Origin: Pandoraea aquatica
GTDB lineage: Bacteria; Pseudomonadota; Gammaproteobacteria; Burkholderiales; Burkholderiaceae
Direction: 5' to 3'
NCBI RefSeq assembly: GCF_902459565.1
Contig: NZ_CABPSN010000012.1
Coordinates: 1 to 64,000 of the forward strand
DNA length: 64,000 bases
Shown: positions 17,151 through 26,126 of the stretch, one piece after another
Position numbering within the stretch: the stretch's first letter is position 1
Layout: the number at the start of each line of letters is the position of its first letter
Notes under the pieces: model-generated
Database searches by the model: none
What the model saw: the letters and a program-made list of their open reading frames with translations, nothing else
What the model was told of the DNA's origin: nothing
Translations under genes and position numbers: made by a program

Positions 17151-18404
17151 TTGGAGCTCGAAAAGATTCGATATGTGCCGTTAGATGAACCTGACAGGGC
17201 GCGCGTCCAGGAAAGTGCCATCGAGTCAGCACAGTCCGCACCCGAGAGGTTCATTCAGGCCTATGTAGAAGACGTTCGGTCGTTTGGTGGCCGGTATGTC
17301 TCGGCTGATCTATTTAAGGAGACGTTTTCGGATTACAGTGAATCGCCGGCGGCTCGGAATCGGTACAACATACCTGTTCACAACACTGCGGCCGTCCTGT
17401 CTTCCGCATTGTTTTCGCAGAATCTTGAGCGGGCACGGGAGGAAGGTCGGGACACGGTTTACTTCTTGACCGGTTCGCCGGGGGCCGGAAAGACGTCGAT
17501 GGTGCTCAAGGAGAATGAGCTACCCCGGAACGCGCACGAGTTGTTTGAGGGGCAGATGTCGTCTTTCGACACGAGCGTGGCGAAGATTAGGCAAGTATTG
17601 GAAGCGGGATTTCGAGCAAACATTATCGTGGTGCATGCACGATCGGAAGATGCTCTGGAAAACACGCTTCGACGGTTTTACGAGGAGGGGCGAGGTTCCC
17701 CGATCGCCACAATAGCCAAGATTCAAGGTGGCCTTCCGCAATCGTTGGATCAGTTAGGTGCTCACTTCGGTAACGATTTGGCGCTGGATATTATCGATGT
17801 CCGGGATCGAGCCAACCCTGTTCATCTACGTGGGTTCGAGAATGTTTCAGTTTTGAGATCTGAGGGTACAAATGAGCAAATCCAAGAACGACTCCTTGCC
17901 GCAATCGAGCACTACCGGAGTACCGGACGAATCAACGACGAAGCCTACCGACAAGCAGCAGGACTCGTCCCGCGCGATTACCGAGCAATGGATCAACAAC
18001 GCCATGCGCGGTATCAAGGAGATGAACGAGAACGAGCAGTCGCGCCAGGAGGTCGCGAAGCGGCTGTTCTGAACGGCGCCCATAACAAGGAGCATGGCGA
18101 TGGGCGCCAACTGCTTCATCCGGTTCGGATCACTGATTCGAGTAAGGCGGGATCGCAGATTGTCGGCAAAGTTATCGAAGTGACAGACGAGCATGTGCTC
18201 GTACAGACAGGTAAGAGTGACGCGGTGCGGTTCGACAGATCTGAACTCAGCCGGGAAGTTACCGCCGGGCAGAGGATCTCCCTCGAGTTTAAGGCGCTTG
18301 AGAGGGATCGCCCGAACGAACGGTCTGCGCATTCGCGCGAGATTCAGTCCGAGCTTGGCGACACCAAGCAAATCACACTTAAACGAACTCAGGATCGCGG
18401 CTGA
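17151..18404 (+). CDS. Zeta-toxin-like kinase with C-terminal KfrB-like domain
   Basis: 417 aa from a TTG start (GGAG 11 nt upstream). The kinase core has a P-loop YFLTGSPGAGKTSM (about residues 103-116) and zeta-like blocks: EGQMSSFDTS, ANIIVVHARSEDALENTLRR, IATIAKIQGGLPQSL and LDIIDVRDRANP. Zeta kinases phosphorylate UDP-sugars, but plasmid relatives are often of unknown role. The C-terminal 90 residues read GKVIEVTDEHVLVQTGKSDA, like the small beta domain seen in KfrB and some mobilisation proteins. No epsilon-type antitoxin is visible upstream. It is the first gene divergent from tra. Confidence 0.75.
   Translation: MELEKIRYVPLDEPDRARVQESAIESAQSAPERFIQAYVEDVRSFGGRYVSADLFKETFSDYSESPAARNRYNIPVHNTAAVLSSALFSQNLERAREEGRDTVYFLTGSPGAGKTSMVLKENELPRNAHELFEGQMSSFDTSVAKIRQVLEAGFRANIIVVHARSEDALENTLRRFYEEGRGSPIATIAKIQGGLPQSLDQLGAHFGNDLALDIIDVRDRANPVHLRGFENVSVLRSEGTNEQIQERLLAAIEHYRSTGRINDEAYRQAAGLVPRDYRAMDQQRHARYQGDERERAVAPGGREAAVLNGAHNKEHGDGRQLLHPVRITDSSKAGSQIVGKVIEVTDEHVLVQTGKSDAVRFDRSELSREVTAGQRISLEFKALERDRPNERSAHSREIQSELGDTKQITLKRTQDRG
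17872..18072 (+). CDS. Possible nested small ORF inside the zeta-like gene
   Basis: A 66-codon frame starts ATG 17872 with GAGGGT 7 nt upstream, wholly inside the zeta-like gene in another frame. The product is hydrophilic (MSKSKNDSLPQSSTTG) with an amphipathic C-terminal helix (ITEQWINNAMRGIKEMNENE). Composition and ribosome site look better than most shadows, and the overlapped part of the zeta gene is the linker between its domains. It could still be chance. Confidence 0.25.
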   Translation: MSKSKNDSLPQSSTTGVPDESTTKPTDKQQDSSRAITEQWINNAMRGIKEMNENEQSRQEVAKRLF

Positions 18405-18466
18405 CCCATCCACCGATGCCGGCAGTTAGTAACCTCTGTTCGGCGTCATAGCATTGTGAGCGACAA

Positions 18467-19687
18467 ATGCAACGATTCTCTATCGATGGCCGTGAGTTTT
18501 CTGAGGACGATCCGGCGCTGCAAGCGGCACTGGCGCGAGTTCACCAGACAAAGACACGCCCGCTGTGCCTATGCGTGACGCCGGCGCAGCCTGGAATTCC
18601 CATGTACGTGTCAAAGGTCTCCGGGCACTTTCAGATCAAGCGCATGCCAGAGTCGGGGCCAGAACATTCTCCCGACTGTGACTCCTACGAACATCCTCCG
18701 GAGTTAAGTGGACTGGGGGAGGTTCTGGGGCACGCAATCAAAGAAGACGTCGATGATGGCACGACTATGCTCAGGCTCGACTTCGCACTGAATAAGATCA
18801 CCGGCCGAGCCCCGCCAGCGCCTTCAGAATCGGAGCCGGGCAGTGTGAAGGCGGACGCGTCAAAGCTGACGATCCGTTCGCTACTGCACTTCCTTTGGGA
18901 TGAGTCTCGCCTTTCTCATTGGAATCCTGCAATGAGTGACAAACGGAGTTGGGCGACGGTCTACAAGTATCTCACTCAAGCCGCGCAGGGGAAGTTCACG
19001 AAAGGGCTCCACCTTCCGTCTGCGCTCTTCATCCCGGAGCCCTTTTACGTGGATCGCAAGGAGGCTATTGCGCAGCGGCGGCGGGCGTTCTTTTCCCATA
19101 CCGATAAATCGGACCGGCCGGGGCAAAAGCTGTTTATCGTCATCGGCGAGGTCAAAGAAGTCACCGGGGCACGATACGGCAAGAAGATGGTGCTCAAACA
19201 AATGCCGGACTTCTTTTTCATGATCAGCGAGGGGTTAAACCAGCGCCTGAAGGTTTTCAGTGACGAGGTGAGCTTGTGGAACGCATATCCCGAGATCCAC
19301 CTCGTCACCATCGCGACGTTCAGCCTCGACAGCAGTGGAGTCGCCCACATAGAAGAAATGGCGCTGATGGTAACCACTGAAAAGTGGATCCCCTTTGCGA
19401 ATGTTGACGAAAAGACCCTGGTCGATGGTTTGGTAGAAAACGGGCGACGGTTCGTCAAGGGGCAGAAGTACAACTTGCCCTCCTCCAAGCCTCTGGCCAG
19501 CGTCATCCTGAGTGATACGAAGCCGAGGCAGACAGCCGTCTATCTTGTACCGTCAAGTCCATCGGACGACTACATGGCAGCACTGAACGACCTGACCTCT
19601 AACGAGAAGCTTGAGCACATTCGATGGGCTCTAGGCGACGTTATGCCGAGTATTCCGCCGGCGAGTGTCGGCACCGTGACCTCTTGA
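18467..19687 (+). CDS. DUF1173 family plasmid protein
   Basis: 406 aa. The N terminus (MQRFSIDGREFSEDDPALQ) and the cysteines in RPLCLCVTP and HSPDCDSYE, followed by RSLLHFLWDESRLSHWNPAM, are typical of the DUF1173 family found on large proteobacterial plasmids next to replication genes. The Cys/His pair could bind metal. It lies between the zeta-like gene and rep, on the same strand. Biochemical role unknown. Confidence 0.8.
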   Translation: MQRFSIDGREFSEDDPALQAALARVHQTKTRPLCLCVTPAQPGIPMYVSKVSGHFQIKRMPESGPEHSPDCDSYEHPPELSGLGEVLGHAIKEDVDDGTTMLRLDFALNKITGRAPPAPSESEPGSVKADASKLTIRSLLHFLWDESRLSHWNPAMSDKRSWATVYKYLTQAAQGKFTKGLHLPSALFIPEPFYVDRKEAIAQRRRAFFSHTDKSDRPGQKLFIVIGEVKEVTGARYGKKMVLKQMPDFFFMISEGLNQRLKVFSDEVSLWNAYPEIHLVTIATFSLDSSGVAHIEEMALMVTTEKWIPFANVDEKTLVDGLVENGRRFVKGQKYNLPSSKPLASVILSDTKPRQTAVYLVPSSPSDDYMAALNDLTSNEKLEHIRWALGDVMPSIPPASVGTVTS

Positions 19688-19816
19688 ACGTGGGTCAGCC
19701 GCATAGTCGCTTCAGGAGCCGACAATTGAACGAAACACCACTGGAATCGCTGCAATCAGCAGCCACACGCGACGACCGGGCGCTACAGATTTGGACCCCC
19801 ACTGGCGCACTAGCGC

Positions 19817-19850
19817 CTATTGGTGCTATCGTATGCGCACCCACCAATAT
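19817..19850 (+). promoter_or_regulatory. Inverted iteron halves upstream of rep (probable Rep operator)
   Basis: CTATTGGTG (19817-19825) and CACCAATAT (19842-19850) form an inverted repeat. Each half equals the 3' end of the iterons in the origin (CACCAATAG). Rep_3 initiators (RepE, Pi) commonly repress their own gene as dimers on such inverted half-iterons, and this one ends 16 bp before the rep start. Autoregulation is inferred; the repeat itself is read directly. Confidence 0.7.
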
Positions 19851-19866
19851 CCGGGAAGTCACACCA

Positions 19867-20625
19867 ATGAAGAAAAAAACTTTGACAGCGAAGCCGAACA
19901 GCCAAACGGCGATCGCTGATCGAAATGTGACCATGACGAACTCCCTGACTCGTGCTGCCCAGGGGCTGACGTTACCTGAGAAGCGTTTTGTGGCCGCTGC
20001 GCTTGCCAAGACAGACAGCACGGATGCGCGCGGTCTGATGGACGAGCGTATGCAAACTGTTCGTCTGACAGCGATGGAATACGCTGAAACATTCGATGTA
20101 ACCCTCGACACGGCTTACGAACAATTGCAAGCCAGTTCAGCAGCACTGCAACAACCGAAGGTGGTTGTTGAGCGGCAGACTCGTCGCGGAACGGTCAGGG
20201 AAGTTCGCAGTTGGGTCATTACCAGCAAGTACGCCAAAGGCGAAGGGTATGTGGAAGTGCGTTGGCACCCCGACTTGGTGCCCTTCTTGTTCGGGTTACG
20301 CAAGGAGTTCACAACGTACAAGCTGAAGCATGCGGCAGCCTATCGATCGATCTACACGTGGCGATTATTTGAGTGCCTCAAGTCGTGGCAGGGTGCCGGG
20401 CGTTGGTCGCCGCAGATCGGTGAATTCCACGACGCGATCGAAGCCACTCCGACCGCGCGCGCGAATTTCAAGGAATTGCGCCTGAGAGTGATTGAGCCAG
20501 CGGTCAAGGAGATGAAGGAGAAGAATGGATTGATCGTGGAATGGATCCCGGTGAAAGCTGGCCGCAAAGTCATCGCGCTTCGATTCAAGTTCACCCCGGA
20601 CCCTCAAGGCAACCTGGCATTCTGA
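19867..20625 (+). CDS. rep: Replication initiation protein, Rep_3 superfamily
   Basis: 252 aa from ATG 19867; the frame is open further upstream, but the initiator fold begins here and the operator lies just 5'. Winged-helix initiator pattern: RNVTMTNSLTRAAQGLTLPEKRFVAAAL, YAETFDVTLDTAYEQLQ, WVITSKYAKGEGYVEVRWHP, YKLKHAAAYRSIYTWRLFECL and RANFKELRLRVIEPAVKE. It binds the iterons directly downstream to open the origin. GGGAAG lies 10 nt before the start. Confidence 0.92.
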   Translation: MKKKTLTAKPNSQTAIADRNVTMTNSLTRAAQGLTLPEKRFVAAALAKTDSTDARGLMDERMQTVRLTAMEYAETFDVTLDTAYEQLQASSAALQQPKVVVERQTRRGTVREVRSWVITSKYAKGEGYVEVRWHPDLVPFLFGLRKEFTTYKLKHAAAYRSIYTWRLFECLKSWQGAGRWSPQIGEFHDAIEATPTARANFKELRLRVIEPAVKEMKEKNGLIVEWIPVKAGRKVIALRFKFTPDPQGNLAF

Positions 20626-20626
20626 G

Positions 20627-21072
20627 CCGGGCCGCTCCACCAGTTCTGCGCAAGCCCGCCGAAATGCGTGTCCATGTCGTAACCGGGCGGTTCCACCAAT
20701 AGCCATAGGTGCAGGACCGGGAAATTCCACCATTAGCCCGTGAGTGATCCATGTCCGGGCGGCTCCACCAGTAGGCGTAGGTTCGTAACCGGGCCGCTCC
20801 ACCAATAAGGTGTCTGGGATGACCGGGAGACTCCACCAATAGCCCTTGAATCCTTGACCGGGCCGTTCCACCAATAGGTGCAGTTGCGTAACCGGGCGGC
20901 TCCACCAGTAAGGTTTAGGGGCTCCCAGGGGGACGGTCCTGTGGATAATGCCGGGTGTTTACACCATAGTCCGGGCGGCTCCACCAACAAACCGGGAAAC
21001 CCCACCAATAGACCGGGCGAACACACCAATAGCACCGCTGGAAGCCCCGTAGAACAAGGCTATTGGTGGGGC
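20627..21072 (+). repeat. Iteron array of the replication origin (12 direct copies plus one inverted tail)
   Basis: Twenty-bp direct repeats close to CCGGGCGGCTCCACCAATAG begin at 20627, 20683, 20717, 20755, 20789, 20823, 20858, 20892, 20951, 20971, 20992 and 21013. A partial inverted copy lies at 21060-21072. Spacing is mostly 34-38 bp for the first eight and 20-21 bp for the last four, with the first interval 56 bp. The 5' CCGGG and the CCACCA core are best conserved; 20951 is the most degenerate. Probable Rep binding sites. Confidence 0.93.
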
Positions 21073-21130
21073 TAAAACGGTTTTAAAACGGAGAATATTA
21101 TTTAAAACGTTACCCCCGACTTATCCACAG
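20940..21130 (+). other. oriV: Vegetative origin core: DnaA boxes and AT-rich unwinding region
   Basis: A perfect DnaA box occurs reversed at 20940-20948 (TGTGGATAA) between the two iteron groups and another directly at 21121-21129 (TTATCCACA). Between the last iteron and the second box lies an AT-rich stretch (about 21073-21113) with TAAAACG-type repeats. Such an arrangement is the usual duplex-unwinding region. No replication start has been mapped here. Confidence 0.8.
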
Positions 21131-21940
21131 GCACATGTTCTTCACACGATAGCAAGAACAACAGCGCGCCTACGGCGCGGGAACAACCCCCTGTCCAAAA
21201 CCCCTCCCATCGCCTGCCCTATCCCCTAAAAAACACTCCCCTGCCCTTCCCCCAAAACCTCAAATTGAAATTGAACAACACCAGTCCGATTTCAATGCTC
21301 GAGGAGGCCTGCCGTAAGCGCCTGGCCGTCCCGGCCACCCGCTAACGGCGCGATAAGATCGCCAACGCCGGCAAGCCGGCGCTGCCGCTCAACGCGCTCG
21401 TGTGCTCGCACCGGCCCTGATACCCTGATGGACATACAGTGTCTAAACCCCGTTAACCAACAAAGGGGCTCGCCCCATCCCAAGATGGGCCATAGACACG
21501 CGAAAAGCCTCTCAGGGAGGCTCGGTGTTCTGTCTGAGGGGTCTGGAGCCACGTGAATCGAAAATCGCGGCTATACGGCCAGCATGGAAACTAGGTGCCC
21601 TTGGTCACTCTGGGTATTGTGGTCGAGCTTGAGGGGTGGCTACGCGGTAGCCAGTAGCAGAAAATATTGTTCTAAGGTCTCGAGCGATAACGGACCGTTG
21701 AGAAATGTACGCAATGCGTCACCCAAGCCGAAACCGATTGGTGCAAGATCATGGCTCCCGCTTGCGATGCGCTGGGTCTCGGCCACAATCACACTGACAC
21801 GTCTTTGATCTGTCGTCCAAGGGCATCCCGTCGCTCGCAATCATGCGGAAGGCCGCACGCTGAAATGCCCTTGGGTCACTGAATATCGAACTGCCACGAG
21901 TACCACTCCGGCCGTCCACGTGCGGTTTGTTAGTGCACAT
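21131..21940. other. Intergenic region between origin and partition genes, no convincing gene
   Basis: About 800 bp. Short frames on the minus strand (21292-21552, 21640-21840, 21749-21940) have no good ribosome site or recognisable motif. A C-rich tract (about 21186-21260) follows the origin. A small hairpin (AGCCTC, 5-nt loop, GAGGCT) lies near 21507-21523. Nothing else stands out. Confidence 0.5.
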
Positions 21941-21974
21941 GGATAGCTATCGGATATCTAGTAGATATCCGATG
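21941..21974. repeat. Isolated centromere-type repeat downstream of the RHH gene
   Basis: GGATAGCTATCGGATATC followed by TAGTAGATATCCGATG repeats the palindrome (GATAGCTATC) and flank (GATATC) of the array upstream of parA. It abuts the end of the RHH gene, so the partition operon is bracketed by centromere-like sites. Confidence 0.7.
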
Positions 21975-22382
21975 TCACTTCCGACCGGCGCGTTCTCGGA
22001 GGAATGCGTCCAAAGCCTGGCGCAGCAATTCGCCCCGCGGAATCTCCATGTCATCCGCCGTCGCGTGGAAAAGCTCGATGGTTTCGGACGTCGCCTTAAT
22101 ATTGAATTGCTGATTACGACCTGTTCGATACCGTCGAGGGGTATGGCGAGGGGGGTCCTGCGGGCGCTCTGTGGACTTCGGCGCCGGCTTCGTCGGAGCT
22201 AACGCAGTTGTCGGCTTCGGCTCGGGCGAGGTATTCTGGTTTGGACGACGACTCGGGAAATTTTCTGTCTGCGCAAGCGATTCAATCATCTCCGGCGGGA
22301 CATCGCGCCGCTGGCCAGCCGATCGCGGGGCGAAATCGCCGAGATCCTTTAATGCCGCAGCTGGATCGATACGGGTCGACAT
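21975..22382 (-). CDS. Ribbon-helix-helix partner of ParA (centromere-binding protein)
   Basis: 135 aa. A long Pro/Thr/Lys-rich flexible N-terminal region (about 1-85) is followed by a C-terminal ribbon-helix-helix fold: NQQFNIKATSETIELFHATA then MEIPRGELLRQALDAFLRE. This two-part layout fits ParG/ParB-type adaptor proteins, which stimulate ParA with the flexible arm and bind DNA with the RHH. The ATG directly abuts the parA stop, so the two are coupled. Likely ligands are the palindromes at 23130-23795 and 21941. Confidence 0.82.
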   Translation of the reverse strand: MSTRIDPAAALKDLGDFAPRSAGQRRDVPPEMIESLAQTENFPSRRPNQNTSPEPKPTTALAPTKPAPKSTERPQDPPRHTPRRYRTGRNQQFNIKATSETIELFHATADDMEIPRGELLRQALDAFLRERAGRK

Positions 22383-23078
22383 TTACGCCACCTCCTGTTG
22401 GTTCGAACTTTCTTGTGCAGTTTCGCGCAAGATGGAAATTACCTCTGCGGCAAAGGCTTCCGCATTCGCAATGGCCTTATCAACGTTTGACACTTGCGAT
22501 CTGTCCAGGTGGGACAGGGGTTCAGCGAAAGAGAACATCGCTTTGAATGCCTCGCGCTCCACGATTTCGGTGCTGAGGACTCGAACGCCGGCAGCAGCAT
22601 AGGACGCGATGATGTGAGTCATCGTTCGTGTTCGGATGGCCGCGCTGGTTCGGGTCAGAAGAATGCGGTAAGGGACTGTTCGACGCGACATCTTTTCTTG
22701 CTGCTTGACGACGCGGAGCCCTCGTGTTGCTTGCTCGGCATCCAACTGTGATCCCTGTGTCGGAATGATGACGAGGTCCGCTTGGCTTACCGCTAACAAA
22801 ACAATCTTGGCGGCCGTCCCTTCAAGGTCTACGACGGTGAAGGTATTTTTCTGTGCTGCCTCATCGATGACGTCGAGGATGTTTTCTTCGTCCACATCCG
22901 AGTAAATCGTCAATCGCTCGGGCTTGTGCTCGCCCTTCCCCCATTGAGTCAACGGTCGGTTCGGGTCGCCGTCGAGGAGACCAACATCAGCATGGTTTGC
23001 TAGTTCCTGCGACAGCAGTACTGCGGATGTGCTTTTTCCAACACCACCTTTAGGACTGACGAAGACGATGACAGGCAC
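22383..23078 (-). CDS. parA: ParA-family partition ATPase
   Basis: 231 aa, Walker-type P-loop ATPase without an N-terminal HTH (type Ib-like). Deviant Walker A SPKGGVGKSTSAVLL (residues 8-22), LLDGDPNRPLTQWGKG, then FTVVDLEGTAAKI and DLVIIPTQGSQLDAEQ. The start is GTG 23078 with AAAGGAG 8 nt upstream. The operon reads parA then RHH gene, and the repeat array begins about 55 bp upstream of parA, so the array may act as both operator and centromere. Confidence 0.93.
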   Translation of the reverse strand: MPVIVFVSPKGGVGKSTSAVLLSQELANHADVGLLDGDPNRPLTQWGKGEHKPERLTIYSDVDEENILDVIDEAAQKNTFTVVDLEGTAAKIVLLAVSQADLVIIPTQGSQLDAEQATRGLRVVKQQEKMSRRTVPYRILLTRTSAAIRTRTMTHIIASYAAAGVRVLSTEIVEREAFKAMFSFAEPLSHLDRSQVSNVDKAIANAEAFAAEVISILRETAQESSNQQEVA

Positions 23079-23134
23079 GATTCAACTCCTTTGGGTTGGC
23101 ACCGAGCGTTTCGCAAGGCACTTAGTTGAAAACG

Positions 23135-23792
23135 GCTACCACTTTGGTATCCGCTGGGATATCCGTTAGCTATCGGTTATCCAATGGATACCATGATATC
23201 AGATGGATATCTAGTTGGTATCCATTTTCTACGGTGTTGTTTTGTGGCTACTGGATAGCTATCTGGTATCCGATTCCCACCCCGGTTTCAAATGATCTGG
23301 TGTCGGTTTTCATGTTGGCTACTAGATAGCTACCAAGTGAATTGCCGGATTGGCCGGTGAGCTATGGGGATATCGGATAGCTATCTGTTGTTGCCGCCTT
23401 GGGCCGTGTCATGTGTGCTGTCCGCTTTTGTTAGCTATCCGATATCCGATCCATTTGATCGTCATACGCTGGACGTGCTCGCACTGAAACATTGGATATC
23501 AGATAGCTATCTGCAGGAGCATTTCAGCGCTCTGGCGCTGGTGTCTGTTGGGTGCTGGATAGCTAACCGATATCACTTGGATAGCTTTCGCGTAGGTCGG
23601 TCAAGGAAAGATTCGCGAGCTATTTGGATTTTGCCGTGTATCGGATAGCTATCCGATATCGACTTGGGTTTCGGAGGGCTACCAGGACGGGATATCAGAT
23701 AGCTACCAGTTTACTAATAGATATCTCCCCAACGTGATGTGAGGCCAAGTGGTGACTTCTGCGATTGGGTTATCGGATAGCTATCAGATATC
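23135..23792. repeat. parS: Array of GATAGCTATC palindromes, probable plasmid centromere and par operator
   Basis: Perfect or near copies of GATAGCTATC or its half TAGCTATC occur near 23166, 23254, 23325, 23376, 23431, 23502, 23557, 23579, 23644, 23699 and 23776, usually joined to GATATC or GGTATCC. The copy at 23640-23657 is an 18-bp perfect palindrome (ATCGGATAGCTATCCGAT). Spacing is irregular (about 20-90 bp). No coding frame fits. The position upstream of parA and the match to 21941 point to binding by the RHH protein. Confidence 0.82.
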
Positions 23793-23795
23793 TCC

Positions 23796-24305
23796 GTCTT
23801 GGGAGAAGAGTGCAGCGTAGAGACACGATCGTGACGGCTATATGGAGTTCTCAATGTGGTGCTGGCGTGGTTGCTGGCCACGCCCATGCCTACGGTTATG
23901 CATTGTTTTGGGGGGCGTCGGGAAGGGGGTATGCCGGGATAAAGCGGGAAACGACACATAACGCCAAGAGTAATAAAAACGCACCGCCTTATGCGCCGGA
24001 ATGGTCACCATTCTGCTACGTCAGGGCGCGTGGCCAGCTGCGCGCCTGTGGCGGCGGTCGGGGCGCGGGATCGGCATCGATCGGGGCGGCGAGGACACCG
24101 GGCGGCCTCATGCATATGGCGCCGGCCTGCCGGTCGATGAGCGGCCCGTCCAGCGTTCGTGCGTCGTCATAGATAGGAATTATTCTCATCCCGGTATTTA
24201 CAGTACTGCAATACTCTTAAGCGCTATTTTTCTGCTTTTAGTCTGGCGTTTTACATTGCCTCTGGCCTAAAATGCCGGTAGTTCAATGACTTAGTGTCAT
24301 TCGCA
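23796..24305. other. Non-coding stretch between centromere array and mobile module
   Basis: About 500 bp without a supportable gene. Frames at 23765-24172 and 24001-24270 lack ribosome sites and have the biased composition of shadows. GC content drops sharply around 24175-24270, which could mark a junction. Confidence 0.45.
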
Positions 24306-24309
24306 GTTC

Positions 24310-24545
24310 AACTTGAGAGTCCCGCACGCTAACTTGAGAGTCCCGCCGAAGGCCCGTGCCACGGGGGGCGACCACGTCTGGACGTAGTGCGGTCGTTGCG
24401 TAATACCGCTGGCGCCCAAAAAAAGTCTCAAGTTAGCGGGCGGAAAACCGGAAAAATCTCGACTTAATCTGCAAAAGCCAACGACTCGCGCGTTGCGAGA
24501 TTTTTCCTAACTAATTGAAAATATGGAGTTTTGCAGTCTCAAGTT
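24310..24545. repeat. Four copies of an AACTTGAGA motif upstream of the recombinase module
   Basis: AACTTGAGAGTCCCGC occurs twice as direct repeats (24310-24325 and 24331-24346). TCTCAAGTT, its reverse complement, occurs at 24426-24434 and 24537-24545. The inner copies share CGCTAACTTGAGA. The motif was not found after the module at 28433-28700. These could be recombinase arm sites or operators. Confidence 0.6.
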
Positions 24546-24554
24546 AGACTGCAA
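24531..24554. other. dif-like inverted repeat, candidate recombination core
   Basis: TTGCAGTCT (24531-24539), six bases CAAGTT, then AGACTGCAA (24546-24554): perfect 9-bp arms around a 6-bp spacer. This is the geometry of tyrosine recombinase core sites. It lies just before the HNH/recombinase genes. Use as an attachment site is inferred. Confidence 0.5.
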
Positions 24555-24575
24555 GCGACACTTAGCGGGGAATCG

Positions 24576-26126
24576 ATGGCAGCGACCTGTCTCGTGTGCG
24601 GCGCGCGCGCCGACAGCTATGAGCACTTGTTTCCGGCGGTGCTGGGCGGACGGCAGAAGACCGGGCGAATCTACTGCGGCACTCACAACCGGCGCTATGG
24701 TGCGCTGGTAGCGGAGATTGAGCGTCAACTCGAACCGCTTAATGCGCAACTGGGCGTCGTGTCCGATAACCGTCGTGAGGACGGGCCGCAGGCCACGATG
24801 GTCGCGGTGCCTGGACTCGATACGGCCGTTTCGTTGTCCACGGAAAAAGCGCTGCTCCAGACACCGGTGACTGACGCCGTCGAGGTGATCACAGGCGGGG
24901 CCGACGGCGGCGAGGAGTTGGGCGAGCGGCGCGATATGCGGGTGACCAACCAGCGGCAGAAGGATCTGTGGGTCGCGGAGCAACGCCGCGCGCAGCGAAA
25001 CGTCCACATCGTGGGGCAGGGCGAGCCCGGCACCACCGTGCTACCCAGCCGGATATCGAAGGGCACGGATTTCGGGGGGCTACGCGCGAGCGCAGGCATG
25101 GCCTATATCGCCCAGACCTATCTCGCGTGGCTCTACCCAGAGCTGGCCCGTGACGTCGCGTTCAGACCGTTCATTCAATTCACTCATGCCGAAACGCAGC
25201 TGGCGCGAGTCGAACTCGACGCCGCTTTCCAAGCGAGCCGGCGGGCCAAGGGCGAAGCCCTCAAACCGGGCACAACGCCGGTCACCGAAGTGGACGTTGC
25301 GGAAGCGCAGCGCGCGCGCGATGTCGCCCAACGGGCACTGCCTGCAGAGGTTGCCGTGAGCTGGGGACTGGTCGATGGCTGGCAAGATCGGCCCAACGCG
25401 TTTGCCTTTGGGCACCGGGTGGTGATCGGCATGGACGCGACCGACGGCTTGGTCTACGCGCAGGTGTCACTTTTTTCAACCTTGCATTACCGCATCGCTT
25501 TCGGTCACAGCACGGCAGTCACCGAAAGCCGCGAAGTCTGCATCGACATCAACCCGCTCGAGCGACGCCAGCCGCATGACCAGTTGCGCACGGACCTGAC
25601 CGGCTCGGCGCACCGGTTTGACGCGACCATGCGCGCTGTCATCCCGCCGCAGGCCGAACTGCAAGCCGCGGTGACCGCGTTGGGACAACGCATGCACGGG
25701 CATGTGGTGCGCGAGATTTCGCGCGCGGCGGTTGCCGCCGTCGAGTCGGCCGCAACGGGCGAGCCGGCGCACGATGCCCAATTGCTACGCGTGCTGGCCA
25801 AGCAGCTCGAGCAGCTGGTCTGGAATCTGATCAATCGTCACGTCGAGCAGCGACGGGGGCACCTCGCGGCAGCCGGTCGAAGCGGCGACGCCAGCATGCT
25901 CGCTTCGCTGTTTGCGTTTCAGGCGACGGCGGCCAGTGGCATGACGCCATATGCATCGCAACTGCTTGCGATCGCCACGAGCGAACTCGCCGTGCACCTG
26001 CAGGCCGATCACGTCGCGCGCACACTGACAGCCGACCGGCTCGAAGCGCTGTTGCTGGGTAGCGCAGGCGAGTTGATGATCGCCACCGCGATCTCGCCCA
26101 GCCTGAATAGCCTGGTGGGCGAATGA
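24576..26126 (+). CDS. HNH-like protein coupled to the DUF3701 recombinase
   Basis: 516 aa from ATG 24576 (GGGGAA 6 nt upstream); the frame is open from TTG 24531, but that codon is in the core repeat. The N terminus has an HNH-type zinc layout: [22 protein letters not shown] and [11 protein letters not shown] (CxxC, EH, CxxHN). The rest (about residues 60-516) is Ala/Arg-rich, helical and unrecognised. Its stop overlaps the recombinase start (ATGA), so both are made together. A nuclease role is inferred from the motif only. Confidence 0.72.
   Translation: MAATCLVCGARADSYEHLFPAVLGGRQKTGRIYCGTHNRRYGALVAEIERQLEPLNAQLGVVSDNRREDGPQATMVAVPGLDTAVSLSTEKALLQTPVTDAVEVITGGADGGEELGERRDMRVTNQRQKDLWVAEQRRAQRNVHIVGQGEPGTTVLPSRISKGTDFGGLRASAGMAYIAQTYLAWLYPELARDVAFRPFIQFTHAETQLARVELDAAFQASRRAKGEALKPGTTPVTEVDVAEAQRARDVAQRALPAEVAVSWGLVDGWQDRPNAFAFGHRVVIGMDATDGLVYAQVSLFSTLHYRIAFGHSTAVTESREVCIDINPLERRQPHDQLRTDLTGSAHRFDATMRAVIPPQAELQAAVTALGQRMHGHVVREISRAAVAAVESAATGEPAHDAQLLRVLAKQLEQLVWNLINRHVEQRRGHLAAAGRSGDASMLASLFAFQATAASGMTPYASQLLAIATSELAVHLQADHVARTLTADRLEALLLGSAGELMIATAISPSLNSLVGE

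Noticed and set aside
20627-21072. CRISPR or VNTR
   Set aside because: Repeat units follow a Rep_3 gene and lie with DnaA boxes, so iterons explain them.
21640-21840. 66-codon minus-strand frame (GSHDLAPIGFGLGDALRTF)
   Set aside because: Reads plausibly but starts with TTG directly after a stop, with no ribosome site and no recognisable relatives by eye; left unannotated.
23135-23792. CRISPR array
   Set aside because: Repeats are 10-18 bp palindromes with irregular spacing and no uniform spacers; no cas genes. Centromere/operator array fits better.
24001-24270. 89-codon frame before the mobile module
   Set aside because: No ribosome site; crosses a sharp GC change; not convincing.
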